Below are positions 11,043 to 21,536 of a stretch of 38,779 nucleotides of DNA, piece by piece (the stretch's first letter is position 1; the number at the start of each line of letters is the position of its first letter). The notes below the pieces were generated by a model. The model had not been told where the DNA came from. It saw nothing but the letters and a program-made list of their open reading frames with translations, and did not search any database. Origin of the DNA: Candidatus Aenigmatarchaeota archaeon (GTDB taxonomy: Archaea > Aenigmatarchaeota > Aenigmatarchaeia > GW2011-AR5 > JACRMX01). The stretch spans positions 1 through 38,779 of the forward strand of contig JAGVVW010000050.1 of assembly GCA_018304635.1 (NCBI GenBank), read 5' to 3'. The translations under genes and the position numbers were made by a program.

Positions 11043-11106
11043 TTTATCACATTCAATAAGTTACGCAGTTTAGTATATTTATTATATATAGTGTGATTAT
11101 TAATTT

Positions 11107-11733
11107 ATGAAAAGAGTGAATAAAATTATCCACTTGCTCAGGAACCAATATGGAAGATCCCATGTCTTTCTAAAAGCAAAGAAGCCTGTTCATAGCCTTG
11201 TGGCCACTATACTATCTGCACAGTGTACAGATGAGCAGGTGAATAAAGTTACACCATTGCTGTTCAGGAAATATAATACTGCAGAAGACTTTGCAAATGC
11301 CAAAATTCACGAATTGGAAAGAATGCTTTACTCTACCGGATTTTACAAAAACAAGGCAAAAAACATTAAAGCATCCTGCAGGAAAATTATGAAATATTTT
11401 AACGGTAGGGTTCCAAAAACTATGAAAGAAATGATAACACTACCGGGTGTTGGAAGAAAAACAGCGAATGTTATACTGGCAGATGCATTCAATATAACCA
11501 GTGGCATTGTTGTAGACACACATGTCCGACGGCTTTCATTAAGGCTCGGATTGACAGAAAATAAAAATCCTGATAAAATCGAAAATGACCTGATGAAAAT
11601 TGTTTTCAGAAACCTGTGGAAAGAAATATCATTTCTTCTGATATCGCATGGCAGAACTGTCTGCACTGCGAGAAAGCCAAAATGCAGGGAATGTGTATTG
11701 AATAAAATATGTCCTAGTGCATTCGGAATATGA
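11107..11733 (+). CDS. nth: Endonuclease III
   Basis: HhH LPGVGRKTANVILADAF...VDTHVRRLSLRLGL; C-terminal CX6CX2CX5C Fe-S cluster. Confidence 0.92.
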   Translation: MKRVNKIIHLLRNQYGRSHVFLKAKKPVHSLVATILSAQCTDEQVNKVTPLLFRKYNTAEDFANAKIHELERMLYSTGFYKNKAKNIKASCRKIMKYFNGRVPKTMKEMITLPGVGRKTANVILADAFNITSGIVVDTHVRRLSLRLGLTENKNPDKIENDLMKIVFRNLWKEISFLLISHGRTVCTARKPKCRECVLNKICPSAFGI

Positions 11734-11817
11734 TGGATATGTGACAGGATGGACACGTAACAGTTAACTTTTAATAGTTTACCCAATACGTAGGTATTAT
11801 ATACTCGAGTTGATTTT

Positions 11818-12039
11818 ATGGTTATGTGTCCAAAATGCATGAAAGAAATTTCTGTGATGATAAACTTTAAAAGTGGGGAAAAGAGATTTATCTTTGACGG
11901 ATATGAATATCATGAAGAAGATTTTGTGACAAACGGAAAAACGGATGATTTTGAATGTCCGGAATGTCAGGAAACTTTATTCACATGTGAAAAAGACGCC
12001 AAGAACTTTTTAGGTAACAAAAACAAGAATCGGGGTTGA
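11818..12039 (+). CDS. Small zinc-ribbon-like protein
   Basis: CPKC...CPEC pairs; 73 aa. Confidence 0.55.
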   Translation: MVMCPKCMKEISVMINFKSGEKRFIFDGYEYHEEDFVTNGKTDDFECPECQETLFTCEKDAKNFLGNKNKNRG

Positions 12040-12046
12040 AATTTAT

Positions 12047-12760
12047 ATGAATGAAAGTGATGATAAGAAAGACAATTTCAGCTATAAAATATTAAATGAA
12101 GATGACAAACAAGTTGGGATTTCATATAAAAACAAAACTATAAAATTTCAACTCAAGGTTAAAAGATCGTTCATAGTATTGAAAAAGTTACTGGAAGCGT
12201 ATCCTGACTTTATTAATATACATTCGCTGGATAACATTCTTCACGATCCAAACAGGGCTCATTCCGACTTGCGAATAGCTAATGGATTTGCTAATTTTCT
12301 TATTGAAAAGAAGGACAAGAAGCGCGTAGTTCACCTGAAAATAGACGTGGAAAAATTATTTAGATTTTTCAAATCCGACGATCCCGATAAATTCATGACA
12401 TTATCGGTTCCGCATCTTCGTAAAAGTTTATCCTATATCGATCAAGATAAAATTTATGAAAAATTTCGTGGAAGATGCAACATTACTGGAATAAAAGTAT
12501 ATAACCATTTACAGGGAAATTACTTTTTTAAGCATTTATTGATGGCAAGTTATGATCATCGAAGACCTATATCCAAAGGTGGTTCTAATGATTTATCCAA
12601 CTGGCAGTTGGTATCGAAATTAGCAAACGATGAAAAAAATAAAATATGCAATATATGTAATGGTAAAAAATGTGAACAGTGTGCTTTAGCCTATCCGGAA
12701 AAATATAATACAATCCAGCCAAATAACCAGAAAATTGATGACATTCGTGTCAAGAACTAA
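12047..12760 (+). CDS. HNH-type nuclease, candidate restriction endonuclease
   Basis: CNITG...YDHRRPISKGGSNDLSNWQLVSKLANDEKNKICNICNGKKCEQC (HNH core plus Cys pairs). Confidence 0.7.
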   Translation: MNESDDKKDNFSYKILNEDDKQVGISYKNKTIKFQLKVKRSFIVLKKLLEAYPDFINIHSLDNILHDPNRAHSDLRIANGFANFLIEKKDKKRVVHLKIDVEKLFRFFKSDDPDKFMTLSVPHLRKSLSYIDQDKIYEKFRGRCNITGIKVYNHLQGNYFFKHLLMASYDHRRPISKGGSNDLSNWQLVSKLANDEKNKICNICNGKKCEQCALAYPEKYNTIQPNNQKIDDIRVKN

Positions 12761-13643
12761 ACTTATATAATTTTTTATCTTTACTCAATTTTTTTGTGCA
12801 ATCTTCTACGAAGAATTTGCATATATCACAACCTATGAATTTTCTCTGATTTTTAATACATAATTCCATCATTGTTCCTGAACCCAAGAATGGTTCAAAG
12901 ACAGTGTCACCTGCATCAGTAACCGATAGCAATAATTTTTCTACTATTTTACTTGGAAAAGTCGCAGTATGACCTTTTCTGTGTTCAGGTGATGCTGTCC
13001 AAACCTGATTAGGCATTCTAAGTTTCCCATTACTTTTACCCTTTATCATGATCATTTTCGGATTGAACTTGTATCTTCCTTTCTTAGTAAAATGTAATAT
13101 ATATTCTGCACTTTGTCTTACACGATCTTCTATATTTTCAGGCATAGGATTTGGTTTCTCCCATATAATCTGTTGTCTCCAGATGAAACCCATATCCACC
13201 AGTTTAATTGCAATTCTATATGGTACACCGCACAACGATTTATTCTTTATTATGCTATGTCTGGCTGTTACGCAACTAGTATTACCCTGTCTTTCAGAAT
13301 CAATACCATTCCTTCTGTATGACTTGTCCTTATTATTTTCCCAATGATTATGATGTGAACGGGATACGCCACTACCCATATATGTATCTTGTATGACAAT
13401 AAAAATTGAACCCTCATCTTTCATTATATTTAACAGTGAGGAATATAGTCTAACATTCCTATCTACATATTCTTCTAGGCTTTCACTTCCAAATTCTTTT
13501 TTATCTTTTGTAAAACACCTTTTACCCCAATATGTCGGACTGGTTATAACCGCCTGTATTACATTTTTCGGTAAACTATTCAGACAATCAAATACATCTC
13601 CCCAATATAATTTAATTCTATCGTCACCGTATATTTCCTGCAC
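12750..13643 (-). CDS. Beta-class (TSPxYW) N4-cytosine/N6-adenine DNA methyltransferase
   Basis: Motif IV ITSPTYWGKR N-terminal, motif I DTVFEPFLGSGTM C-terminal; GTG start. Confidence 0.88.
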   Translation of the reverse strand: MQEIYGDDRIKLYWGDVFDCLNSLPKNVIQAVITSPTYWGKRCFTKDKKEFGSESLEEYVDRNVRLYSSLLNIMKDEGSIFIVIQDTYMGSGVSRSHHNHWENNKDKSYRRNGIDSERQGNTSCVTARHSIIKNKSLCGVPYRIAIKLVDMGFIWRQQIIWEKPNPMPENIEDRVRQSAEYILHFTKKGRYKFNPKMIMIKGKSNGKLRMPNQVWTASPEHRKGHTATFPSKIVEKLLLSVTDAGDTVFEPFLGSGTMMELCIKNQRKFIGCDICKFFVEDCTKKLSKDKKLYKFSS

Positions 13644-13649
13644 TTACAA

Positions 13650-13805
13650 TCACCTTGATATGTATTTTTTAAGAATTTTCTCAATAAATTCAGAGATTTC
13701 TATGTTGTTTTTGATACAATATATTTTAACATTTTTCCACAATTCGGGATCGATTTTTATACTTGTTGTAACTTTTTCATTTCTGTTATTTCTATTGGTG
13801 TTCAT
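13650..13805 (-). CDS. 51-aa ribbon-helix-helix (CopG/Arc-like) protein
   Basis: Translation MNTNRNNRNEKVTTSIKIDPELWKNVKIYCIKNNIEISEFIEKILKKYISR*; directly upstream of the methyltransferase; absent from the ORF track. Confidence 0.75.
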   Translation of the reverse strand: MNTNRNNRNEKVTTSIKIDPELWKNVKIYCIKNNIEISEFIEKILKKYISR

Positions 13806-13856
13806 TATAGTATTATGGTATTATAAATTTAAATAATTCAACCTTATATAATAATT

Positions 13857-14069
13857 ATGACAGCTGATCCTTTTCGTGCGTATAGACAATTTCTACTCCT
13901 TCTTCCTGGTATGGATCCAAATAGACTGCCGGATGACAGGAAAACGTGGGATGATGTGTTTCGGTATCCAAGACCTGCTTCACCGCATTCTGAATCTGAA
14001 GAAGGTGAACTTATAGTGGTTATTCATTATTTTCCGGACAAAGAAAAAATAGTATATGAAAGATGTTAA
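13857..14069 (+). CDS. Hypothetical 70-aa protein
   Basis: ORF only. Confidence 0.35.
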   Translation: MTADPFRAYRQFLLLLPGMDPNRLPDDRKTWDDVFRYPRPASPHSESEEGELIVVIHYFPDKEKIVYERC

Positions 14070-14556
14070 ATATGTAACTCTGACGCTGTATTTTCTCGGG
14101 ATCTTTCAATAACCGTGGTTTTGCTTTCATTTTCAATTCACGTCAAAAACTGGACTTTTTGCCTATAAATTTAAAAAACTACAAAACTACGGTTTCTTCA
14201 AATCTTCCAAATTTTGTTTTGAATTTATTTTTTTCACCCCCTCCCCTGAACTGAACTTTATCATAGAACATTTTATTTTTCAGCTTTATTCTTTTGCGCA
14301 TTCGCATTCTTCTTTAATACGTTTCGTGATTTTTCTCATTATTTCACCCCCTCATGTTGATTTTTGTTCTAATTTACCTCTTCCTGTTATTTCTTGCCTT
14401 AAGTCCACCTCCATCTATTTTATCTTTCCCCTCTGAAATCCATCTTCTGATATTTTATATTTTCTTTTCCAATTTTACCTCCCTATTTATAATTTTCCTT
14501 CATAATCCCATCCTTTTCCTTCCTATTCCCATCTTTTTCTTCTTGGTTCCTCCCCT

Positions 14557-14754
14557 TCAATTAAGTCCTCTTGCCACTTTGTCACATAACAATTCATGGC
14601 AGGTACTGAAAATCAACGATGCCATAGCCAGGTCAGGACTATTCCATAAATTCACAGCATTCAAAACCCTCATTCGCGTTTCTGAGCTCTGAAAATCCGG
14701 GTCATGTTCAAGAATCGTATATTTTGTTCTCTTTGTTTTATTTCTTTCTTCCAT
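14557..14754 (-). CDS. Hypothetical 65-aa protein
   Basis: ATG preceded by ggaggagagataatt SD; in a purine-rich tract. Confidence 0.4.
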   Translation of the reverse strand: MEERNKTKRTKYTILEHDPDFQSSETRMRVLNAVNLWNSPDLAMASLIFSTCHELLCDKVARGLN

Positions 14755-15103
14755 AATTATCTCTCCTCCGGAATTGTTATTCTCACCGACTTATGGATGA
14801 TTTTGGTTTCCTTCCTTTCTATATCTCATTTTTACCACCCTTCTATCTTGCTTCTCCTCTGAGATTCTCACTGATTCAAAGATGATTTTAGTTTCTTTTT
14901 TTTCTTTCCTATCCTGTCTCTCCTCTATTTGCCTCTCATTTTTTTCTTCCTCTTTCCAAATTCCTAAAACGCTTTTATGCAGTTAAATTCCTGCGAAATG
15001 GTTGCCTGATTTTACGGAATATATTTTTTGCATCATGGTATTCTATTTATTGTAAAAACTGCCATATAAGGCTTACGCATGCACGACACGAATCTGCGAC
15101 GCA

Positions 15104-15454
15104 TTGAGAAGTAGTAAAAAGCTTTATAAAGGTACCTGTTGTATAGCTTTTCAGGTGATAATTATCAGGGAAGTTTATCTCGTGGTTGCTGAAAACCTCT
15201 CTAAGGCAGAAGATGTACTGAAGAAGGATGAAACAATCAACCGTGGCAGTATTACTACAAAGTCAGCTGCTTCACTTGATATAAAGGAAAATGGATATTT
15301 CATAATTCTGGATTGCAATGAAAAAGCATTGAAAAAGGCTGAAGAACTACTCCAAGATATTGCTGTAAAATATAAGTACAAGGAAAAGGTGCTTTCAATT
15401 GTGGATGAACAGGAAGCTTCAGCAATTGAAGGATTTGGAAACATTTTAGGATAA
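15104..15454 (+). CDS. Small conserved-looking hypothetical protein (true start probably internal)
   Basis: SD aggtgat at about 15153 argues for a non-ATG start near 15160-15182. Confidence 0.5.
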   Translation: MRSSKKLYKGTCCIAFQVIIIREVYLVVAENLSKAEDVLKKDETINRGSITTKSAASLDIKENGYFIILDCNEKALKKAEELLQDIAVKYKYKEKVLSIVDEQEASAIEGFGNILG

Positions 15455-15492
15455 AATAAAAATTTGTAGTCAAAAATGTGTGATGATGTACT

Positions 15493-15801
15493 ATGCATAA
15501 ATTGTTAGATGATATAAGTCCTGATAGTCTTAAGGATTATACAAATTATATTCGGGTAAAAAGGAAGTACAGATACTTCTGCTCGAGCTGCAGACGCAAT
15601 TTTGAGAGTGCTGAAGAAGTTAATGCATGCAAGAGATGTGGCCGTGTAACGATACATATGACATATCCATGGAGCCTTGAAAAGAAACGCGATATGGTTA
15701 TGAAATCTTTGATAAAACTGCCTGAATTGCATATAAATATTCCGAAATTCCACTTTCACAGAAAACCAGCTCGTTCAGAAGAAGAGATGCCGACGTTTTA
15801 G
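15493..15801 (+). CDS. Zinc-ribbon hypothetical protein
   Basis: YFCSSCRRNFESAEEVNACKRCGRV. Confidence 0.65.
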   Translation: MHKLLDDISPDSLKDYTNYIRVKRKYRYFCSSCRRNFESAEEVNACKRCGRVTIHMTYPWSLEKKRDMVMKSLIKLPELHINIPKFHFHRKPARSEEEMPTF

Positions 15802-15873
15802 ATAATTGAAAAACCTATGAAAAATGAAGATGTGTAGTGCTCTGACAAATATGTTGGACAATTTTCATACAAG

Positions 15874-17247
15874 TTAAGCTGGATTTTTGAATTTATATTT
15901 TCTCTTTTTTCTTTTTATGTACTTGTCAATTGGAAGGATGTGCTCCATATGGATTCCAGGCAATCTTATATGTGTTATATAACGAATAACATACTTGAAT
16001 GATGTTTTTTCCCTGTAATTTATAATTTCTTTCAGATATCTCAGGAAAAGAATTGCAGCCAGCAGCCTTATTATAAATGACAGCAGGAACAAGAACTTGA
16101 AATTATAAAGTCCTAAAATAGTAATATTCGCAGTTTTCTCAAGTATTAAACCACCAATTATCGGAGCAGTTATTGCAGCTATGCCCATTATTGTCCAGAC
16201 AATTGCTGCGAATTTTGCCCGTTTATCAGGAGGACTGACTTCAAGGAGATAATTGAAAAACGCCAGCTCAAAACCAGCCCATGAAATCCCGCTCATGATA
16301 TTAATTACGAGTACATGAACAGGGCTGGAAGCAAAAACCCAGCCTAAAGCTATTATTGATATTCCGAAAGTGCATGTTATAATAATTATTCTTTGGCCAA
16401 ACCAGTCTGAAATACGGCCCCATTTTTTCTGTATCAGAGCACTGGTAACAGCTGACACAGCTGTAGTTACAGTTATCCATATATATGTTGCATTCATATT
16501 TTTGACCATATCAACAACAAAATAAGATGATGCTAATTCAACACCAAAACGCATTATGAAAAATATTATTAAGAATGTTCTGAAATTTTTGTTCATAAAC
16601 AAAAGCTTTACATCATCCACGATAGAGGAGCTTTGCTTTTTCTGTGTATCCTGATATGGGATTCTCATGAAAAACAAGAACGTGGCTATGAGCCCGATGA
16701 CAATACCTATTAAAAATACAAGTGAAAAACTAATTGCCTGCGGATTCATGTCCAGATAAATCCCAGCTGAAATCATTGCTATTACACTGCATAAAATTGC
16801 TATTCTGTTTTTCCTGCTGAAAAAACGTCCACGAATTCCAACAGGAATCAAATGGCTTGAAAAAGATGCCCATGAAGGTCCTCCGAGCGCGCCAATAAAC
16901 GTGGATAATGTAACAAGCACAACAAGTATACCTATATTATCACCAAAAACAGGCAGCAAAATTATTGGTATCCACATCAATCTGGATAAAAGTGCTGATG
17001 TTCCTGCCATTGCTTTTTCTTTTCCAATACGTTCTGAAAGAATAGCACCTGGTATTTGTGCCATTGTCCAGAAAATCATTGGTATTGAACTAAGCATTCC
17101 TATTTCAATATTTGAAGCGCCCATTGACAAAGCAAATAAAGAAATCATAGAGCTGGTTAAAGCAACCATCACAGCTGAAAGCACGCCATCATAAAGAAAA
17201 TAGTTCTGTGCTTTTTTTTCCACAGGTTCATCACTATTTTGTCTCAT
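15874..17247 (-). CDS. Major facilitator superfamily transporter
   Basis: 457 aa, about 12 TM, LSERIGKEKAM and MFS-like loops. Confidence 0.8.
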   Translation of the reverse strand: MRQNSDEPVEKKAQNYFLYDGVLSAVMVALTSSMISLFALSMGASNIEIGMLSSIPMIFWTMAQIPGAILSERIGKEKAMAGTSALLSRLMWIPIILLPVFGDNIGILVVLVTLSTFIGALGGPSWASFSSHLIPVGIRGRFFSRKNRIAILCSVIAMISAGIYLDMNPQAISFSLVFLIGIVIGLIATFLFFMRIPYQDTQKKQSSSIVDDVKLLFMNKNFRTFLIIFFIMRFGVELASSYFVVDMVKNMNATYIWITVTTAVSAVTSALIQKKWGRISDWFGQRIIIITCTFGISIIALGWVFASSPVHVLVINIMSGISWAGFELAFFNYLLEVSPPDKRAKFAAIVWTIMGIAAITAPIIGGLILEKTANITILGLYNFKFLFLLSFIIRLLAAILFLRYLKEIINYREKTSFKYVIRYITHIRLPGIHMEHILPIDKYIKRKKRKYKFKNPA

Positions 17248-17303
17248 AAAAACATTATTAAGTCAATAAGATATAAAAACAAGGTGCAATGTGCAATCAG
17301 CTG

Positions 17304-17630
17304 TTACTTTATACGAATTCCTTCTTTAACAGCCTGTTTCACGATTCCGAGTTCATTTTTCTTTCTTTCAAATTCTTCAGGCGTGTATCCAAGAACCTCG
17401 AGATTCATCAGGCTTTTCCAGTATCTGCTCATAAATAATATCCTGTCAACAAATTTCATGCTTTTGAAATCAGAAGAAACAACTATTAGATCTATGTCAC
17501 TCGTAATAAAATAATCACCCCTTGCCCTTGATCCAAAAAGAATTGATTTCTCAATAGCTATATGATTACCCAAAAACTTTAGATATGATTTAATTAGTTT
17601 TATTGTCTCTTTATCCGGTTTTTCATCCAT
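17304..17630 (-). CDS. MNT-type nucleotidyltransferase
   Basis: LFGSRARGDYFITSDIDLIVV. Confidence 0.85.
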   Translation of the reverse strand: MDEKPDKETIKLIKSYLKFLGNHIAIEKSILFGSRARGDYFITSDIDLIVVSSDFKSMKFVDRILFMSRYWKSLMNLEVLGYTPEEFERKKNELGIVKQAVKEGIRIK

Positions 17631-17992
17631 AGCAACACCTTTTCAGTATTTTTTAGAATATGTTCAGCTATTTCCCTGTTGTAATTTTCAGCAGGCATTC
17701 CATTTGCTGCATCTGGATACCGTGTTACGATATAATGCGGATTCAGCTCCCTGATGAAATTTTCAGTTTGTTTGTCCATTTTGATGTTCAACTGATTCAT
17801 CAGATTTACGAGATTATGCTCTTTGGATGGTGGTTGCCTTTTTATGGCCATTATCCCAAATTTTAAAACTTTTTCAATGACCTGATGGCTAAGAAAAACT
17901 GTATAATTATATTTTTCTGCTTTAAACATGACAATAGCTGCATCAAGTGTATCTTCAGCATCTCTTATCCATATCTCAATTTCTGGCCTCAT
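17600..17992 (-). CDS. HEPN-domain protein
   Basis: A...FLSHQVIEKVLKFGIMA...HNLVNLMNQL...HYIVTRYPDA; overlaps the MNT gene. Confidence 0.82.
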   Translation of the reverse strand: MRPEIEIWIRDAEDTLDAAIVMFKAEKYNYTVFLSHQVIEKVLKFGIMAIKRQPPSKEHNLVNLMNQLNIKMDKQTENFIRELNPHYIVTRYPDAANGMPAENYNREIAEHILKNTEKVLLWMKNRIKRQ

Positions 17993-18054
17993 GATTTTAT
18001 TATAGGGTTATGATTTATATAAGCATTTTTATATCAGCTGATTAAATATTATAT

Positions 18055-21000
18055 ATGAAGATTGCACTAATCATAGTACTTTTAGCTATAATAATTATCA
18101 GCGGATGCATTGAGCTGGATGCATGCTCTATCTTTGGGCTTTGCAACACACCTACACAAGTGAATAAAATAGAGCAGAAAATCGGGCCGAAAGATGTTGT
18201 AAAAATAGCCAGTGTTAATACGCTTCCTTTATCTCCTGTTCATCCTGACAATTCAATGCTTATGATGTTTGAGCTGGAAAATAAAGACAATGACCCGATG
18301 AAAATCGCCCAGAATGTTATTGTTGATGTTTATGATGCGCCGACTCTGAAATCTTCTGATGGCAGCATGCTATGTAATAGCCGGCCTTCGCTGGTATGTA
18401 TGCCTGAGCAATGCAGCATTGAAACGCCATGTAAAATTCTTCCTACAGCAAGCAAATATGTAAATGTACCGATGAAAACACCTACACGAGATGAGCTTGG
18501 AGATATTATAACAGAACCTGATATCAGATATCAGATAAGCTATGATTTTGAAAGCACAACACGATATGATATGCTTGTTGTCAATCCTAATGAAATTCTG
18601 AAAAAGCAAAAAGCCGGCGAGAAACTGCCAATGACACAGACAATAATTCACAGCAGCGGGCCGATTAAAATTGATCTTAATTTACAAGGACAGGATTACA
18701 TTATGAGCAATCTGGATTCAAGCATATTACTTAAACTAAAAGATGAAGGTGTTGGTGATTTACGCTACGCGCAGATTGATACAGGTAACTTAGATATTTA
18801 CATACCTGAAAAATTAGTGAACCCCACTTATGATAATATTGCAGGACCTGAAATTGTGATGATATCAGATAGACCAATATTAACTCCAAAAGAATGCTTT
18901 GAATTAGCTGCAGGTGACCCGGAACAGATGAAATACCAGTGCGTTGATACAGAAAGCATGGATCAGGTTGTGCCGGAGACATTCAAAGGTTATTGTGATT
19001 CCAGCCAGAGGTTTGAATGCGGGCTTTCAACAATTGAAAAGGAAATTTCACTGACACCTGAATTGCGGGGTGGTGGAAATGCAGAATGCGTACAGGAAGC
19101 TGAAAGGCTTTACAATTCGAACGAGGAAAAAAATAAATTACCGAAAGTCTATGAAGGTAATGAAGATAAAACAGAATATTCTAGACAATGGTACAGGTGC
19201 TTAGCAACAAATGTAGATCCAAATCCGTGTATTGAAGGCACAGGAATTGCAGTGTGCAATCAGGCAAATGGAATTAAATGCTGCATTCCAAAAGAAGGAC
19301 ATGGTAATGTTGGTACGACTACAACTTCGACAACGTCAACCACGATAACTACACCACCATCTCCTGCTGGAAGCGTTGTTGCAGGGCAGGATATTAATAT
19401 TCCACACGAATACGAACAAAACTCAGCCAGGAATGTGCAAATTCCAGAAGGCAACATGATTACGGGGATGACAGGAGATATAAAAGTTGAATGTACACCA
19501 ACTAATGGTGCTCATACATTGTTCTATCCAAAAACAGATGGTCATATTGCTATAATGTGTGAAAATGTTGACACGACAAAAGATTTCAAATTATATATTT
19601 TCCACCAAAAAGCAGTAATCCAAATAGATTATTATAAAAACTGGCTGGATCCTGTTCAAAAAAGTGGAAATACTGTTATATTTGAATGGGATGGAAAGGA
19701 CAGATATGGGAAATATTTTTGGGATCATGACAGCGAACACGCCGAACTATTATATACTTATGTTCTTTTTCAAAAGGAAAGCATACCCCAGCAACTGTGG
19801 GATTTTAATCTGAATGATTTGATATTAAATCCCGGACGAACTGCTTGGTATCAGGCAGATGCTGCTATAAGAGTAAGCAAAGATATGAAAATAGGGAGTT
19901 TTGAAGCTGTTATAAATTGTAAACAAATGGGTAACGATAATAAAATCGGAACTACCTCTCATAAGATAACTGTAGAATGTAGTGTACAATTACCAACTCT
20001 GCCTGTCAGAGTCAAAAGAAACAGCGAAACATTAGGACAGACAGGCATTACATTTTTAATAATACCAAAAGTTGTAGGCGCGAGGCTTGTGTTATCTAAA
20101 GATGATGGAACACAAAATTTAATCGCAGGCGTAGATGGTGGCTCTATTGTAGGAATAAGAGATATAGAAGTTTTTAGTTATGATGTCAATAAACAGCCCA
20201 CGCAGTCGATTCAACCGTTTGTTTTTGAATGGGATGGACTGGATAATTATGGCAGGCCTTTACCGATGGGTACATATGATTATACAGTTGAAGTTGTTGT
20301 TAGATCGCCTTCAAGTTTATATCTGATACCTTACACAGCCATAACAACACAAAACAGTGTTAATACAGGCACAATAATCATAGAAGATATGAAAAATGTT
20401 GCACAAGGAACAACGTGTGAGCAGCTCGGCCATATATCATGCACAAATACATATACATTAGACTGTCACTGGAATGCTGAAGCTATAAATCCTGATGGAA
20501 CCAAGGGCAAATGCGAGTCTGGCTCTATATGTTCGGGAGAAGCATGGTCATTAGCGTGGCAAAGAGTCTATAATGCATTGAATCCGTTTGGTGGATTTGG
20601 AATCCGGGACATGATTAAATATTGCCATGACTCAGGTTCTAAATGCTATGTAAAATACAATGGTGCCAAAATAAAACTTGAACAGGGAGGATTCTTACAG
20701 CGAATTCCTTTTATAGATTATGATACAGCTAAAATAACATGCGAGCAATGCGACCCTGAAACATTCAAATGCTCTGAAGTAAACATGAATGCTGAATGCA
20801 GAAGCAACAGAATGTGCACAAAGGAGTGTGAGCCAGCTGGTCTTGGGCCAGTTGAAAACAGAAAAAGTGATATCTGCGTCAGAAAGGGTGTGTGGGTTGC
20901 AGCTGAAAGTCTTGACCGTGGAGCACGATTTATATGCTGGCCTGAATATAATGAACACCGGGTTCACTGTCAAAATACAAGACCTATAGAATTGTTCATG

Positions 21001-21156
21001 GATGAATCAGAGCCTGTTTTGTTAAATATTAAAGCTGTACCTCCTGTAGACATTTTTGGCACATACACAATTGATGCAATGGTAAAATATACATACCAGA
21101 TCAAGGGCCTGAAGAAAATCAAAATTGAACCGTTTAATGTAAAGGAAAGTTCGTGA
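18055..21156 (+). CDS. Large secreted Cys-rich lipoprotein with FlgD-Ig-like segments
   Basis: Signal with lipobox-like IISGC; Thr-rich linker TTTTSTTSTTITT; repeated FEWDGkDrYGk / FEWDGLDNYGRPLPMGTYDY. Confidence 0.75.
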   Translation: MKIALIIVLLAIIIISGCIELDACSIFGLCNTPTQVNKIEQKIGPKDVVKIASVNTLPLSPVHPDNSMLMMFELENKDNDPMKIAQNVIVDVYDAPTLKSSDGSMLCNSRPSLVCMPEQCSIETPCKILPTASKYVNVPMKTPTRDELGDIITEPDIRYQISYDFESTTRYDMLVVNPNEILKKQKAGEKLPMTQTIIHSSGPIKIDLNLQGQDYIMSNLDSSILLKLKDEGVGDLRYAQIDTGNLDIYIPEKLVNPTYDNIAGPEIVMISDRPILTPKECFELAAGDPEQMKYQCVDTESMDQVVPETFKGYCDSSQRFECGLSTIEKEISLTPELRGGGNAECVQEAERLYNSNEEKNKLPKVYEGNEDKTEYSRQWYRCLATNVDPNPCIEGTGIAVCNQANGIKCCIPKEGHGNVGTTTTSTTSTTITTPPSPAGSVVAGQDINIPHEYEQNSARNVQIPEGNMITGMTGDIKVECTPTNGAHTLFYPKTDGHIAIMCENVDTTKDFKLYIFHQKAVIQIDYYKNWLDPVQKSGNTVIFEWDGKDRYGKYFWDHDSEHAELLYTYVLFQKESIPQQLWDFNLNDLILNPGRTAWYQADAAIRVSKDMKIGSFEAVINCKQMGNDNKIGTTSHKITVECSVQLPTLPVRVKRNSETLGQTGITFLIIPKVVGARLVLSKDDGTQNLIAGVDGGSIVGIRDIEVFSYDVNKQPTQSIQPFVFEWDGLDNYGRPLPMGTYDYTVEVVVRSPSSLYLIPYTAITTQNSVNTGTIIIEDMKNVAQGTTCEQLGHISCTNTYTLDCHWNAEAINPDGTKGKCESGSICSGEAWSLAWQRVYNALNPFGGFGIRDMIKYCHDSGSKCYVKYNGAKIKLEQGGFLQRIPFIDYDTAKITCEQCDPETFKCSEVNMNAECRSNRMCTKECEPAGLGPVENRKSDICVRKGVWVAAESLDRGARFICWPEYNEHRVHCQNTRPIELFMDESEPVLLNIKAVPPVDIFGTYTIDAMVKYTYQIKGLKKIKIEPFNVKESS

Positions 21157-21194
21157 ACGTGTAGCTATTTATTCATTAAAATCATATAATATCT

Positions 21195-21536
21195 ATGCTG
21201 CAAATACATAGAGAAATATTGAATGAGTTCAGACATATAAATGCCGGAGTCATCTTATATGGTTCCGTAGCTACTGGATCGTATGATGATGAATCTGATA
21301 TAGATCTGGCTATAATCAGCAACGAAAAAAGAATTTTCAGAGAAGCGGATAAAATAGCAGATAAAATTTTATTGAACTACGGAAAAGTTGTTATGCTGGT
21401 AAACATAAGACCAGAAGAGCTGAAAATGAGGCAGAAATGGCCTTTTTATGAAAATATTATTAAAAATGGGGTGATGATAAGCCGTGGAAAAAGAGCTGAT
21501 AAAAGAACTGGTAAAGGCAGAATTAGGTCAGGCTGA
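21195..21536 (+). CDS. MNT-type nucleotidyltransferase
   Basis: LYGSVATGSYDDESDIDLAII. Confidence 0.85.
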   Translation: MLQIHREILNEFRHINAGVILYGSVATGSYDDESDIDLAIISNEKRIFREADKIADKILLNYGKVVMLVNIRPEELKMRQKWPFYENIIKNGVMISRGKRADKRTGKGRIRSG

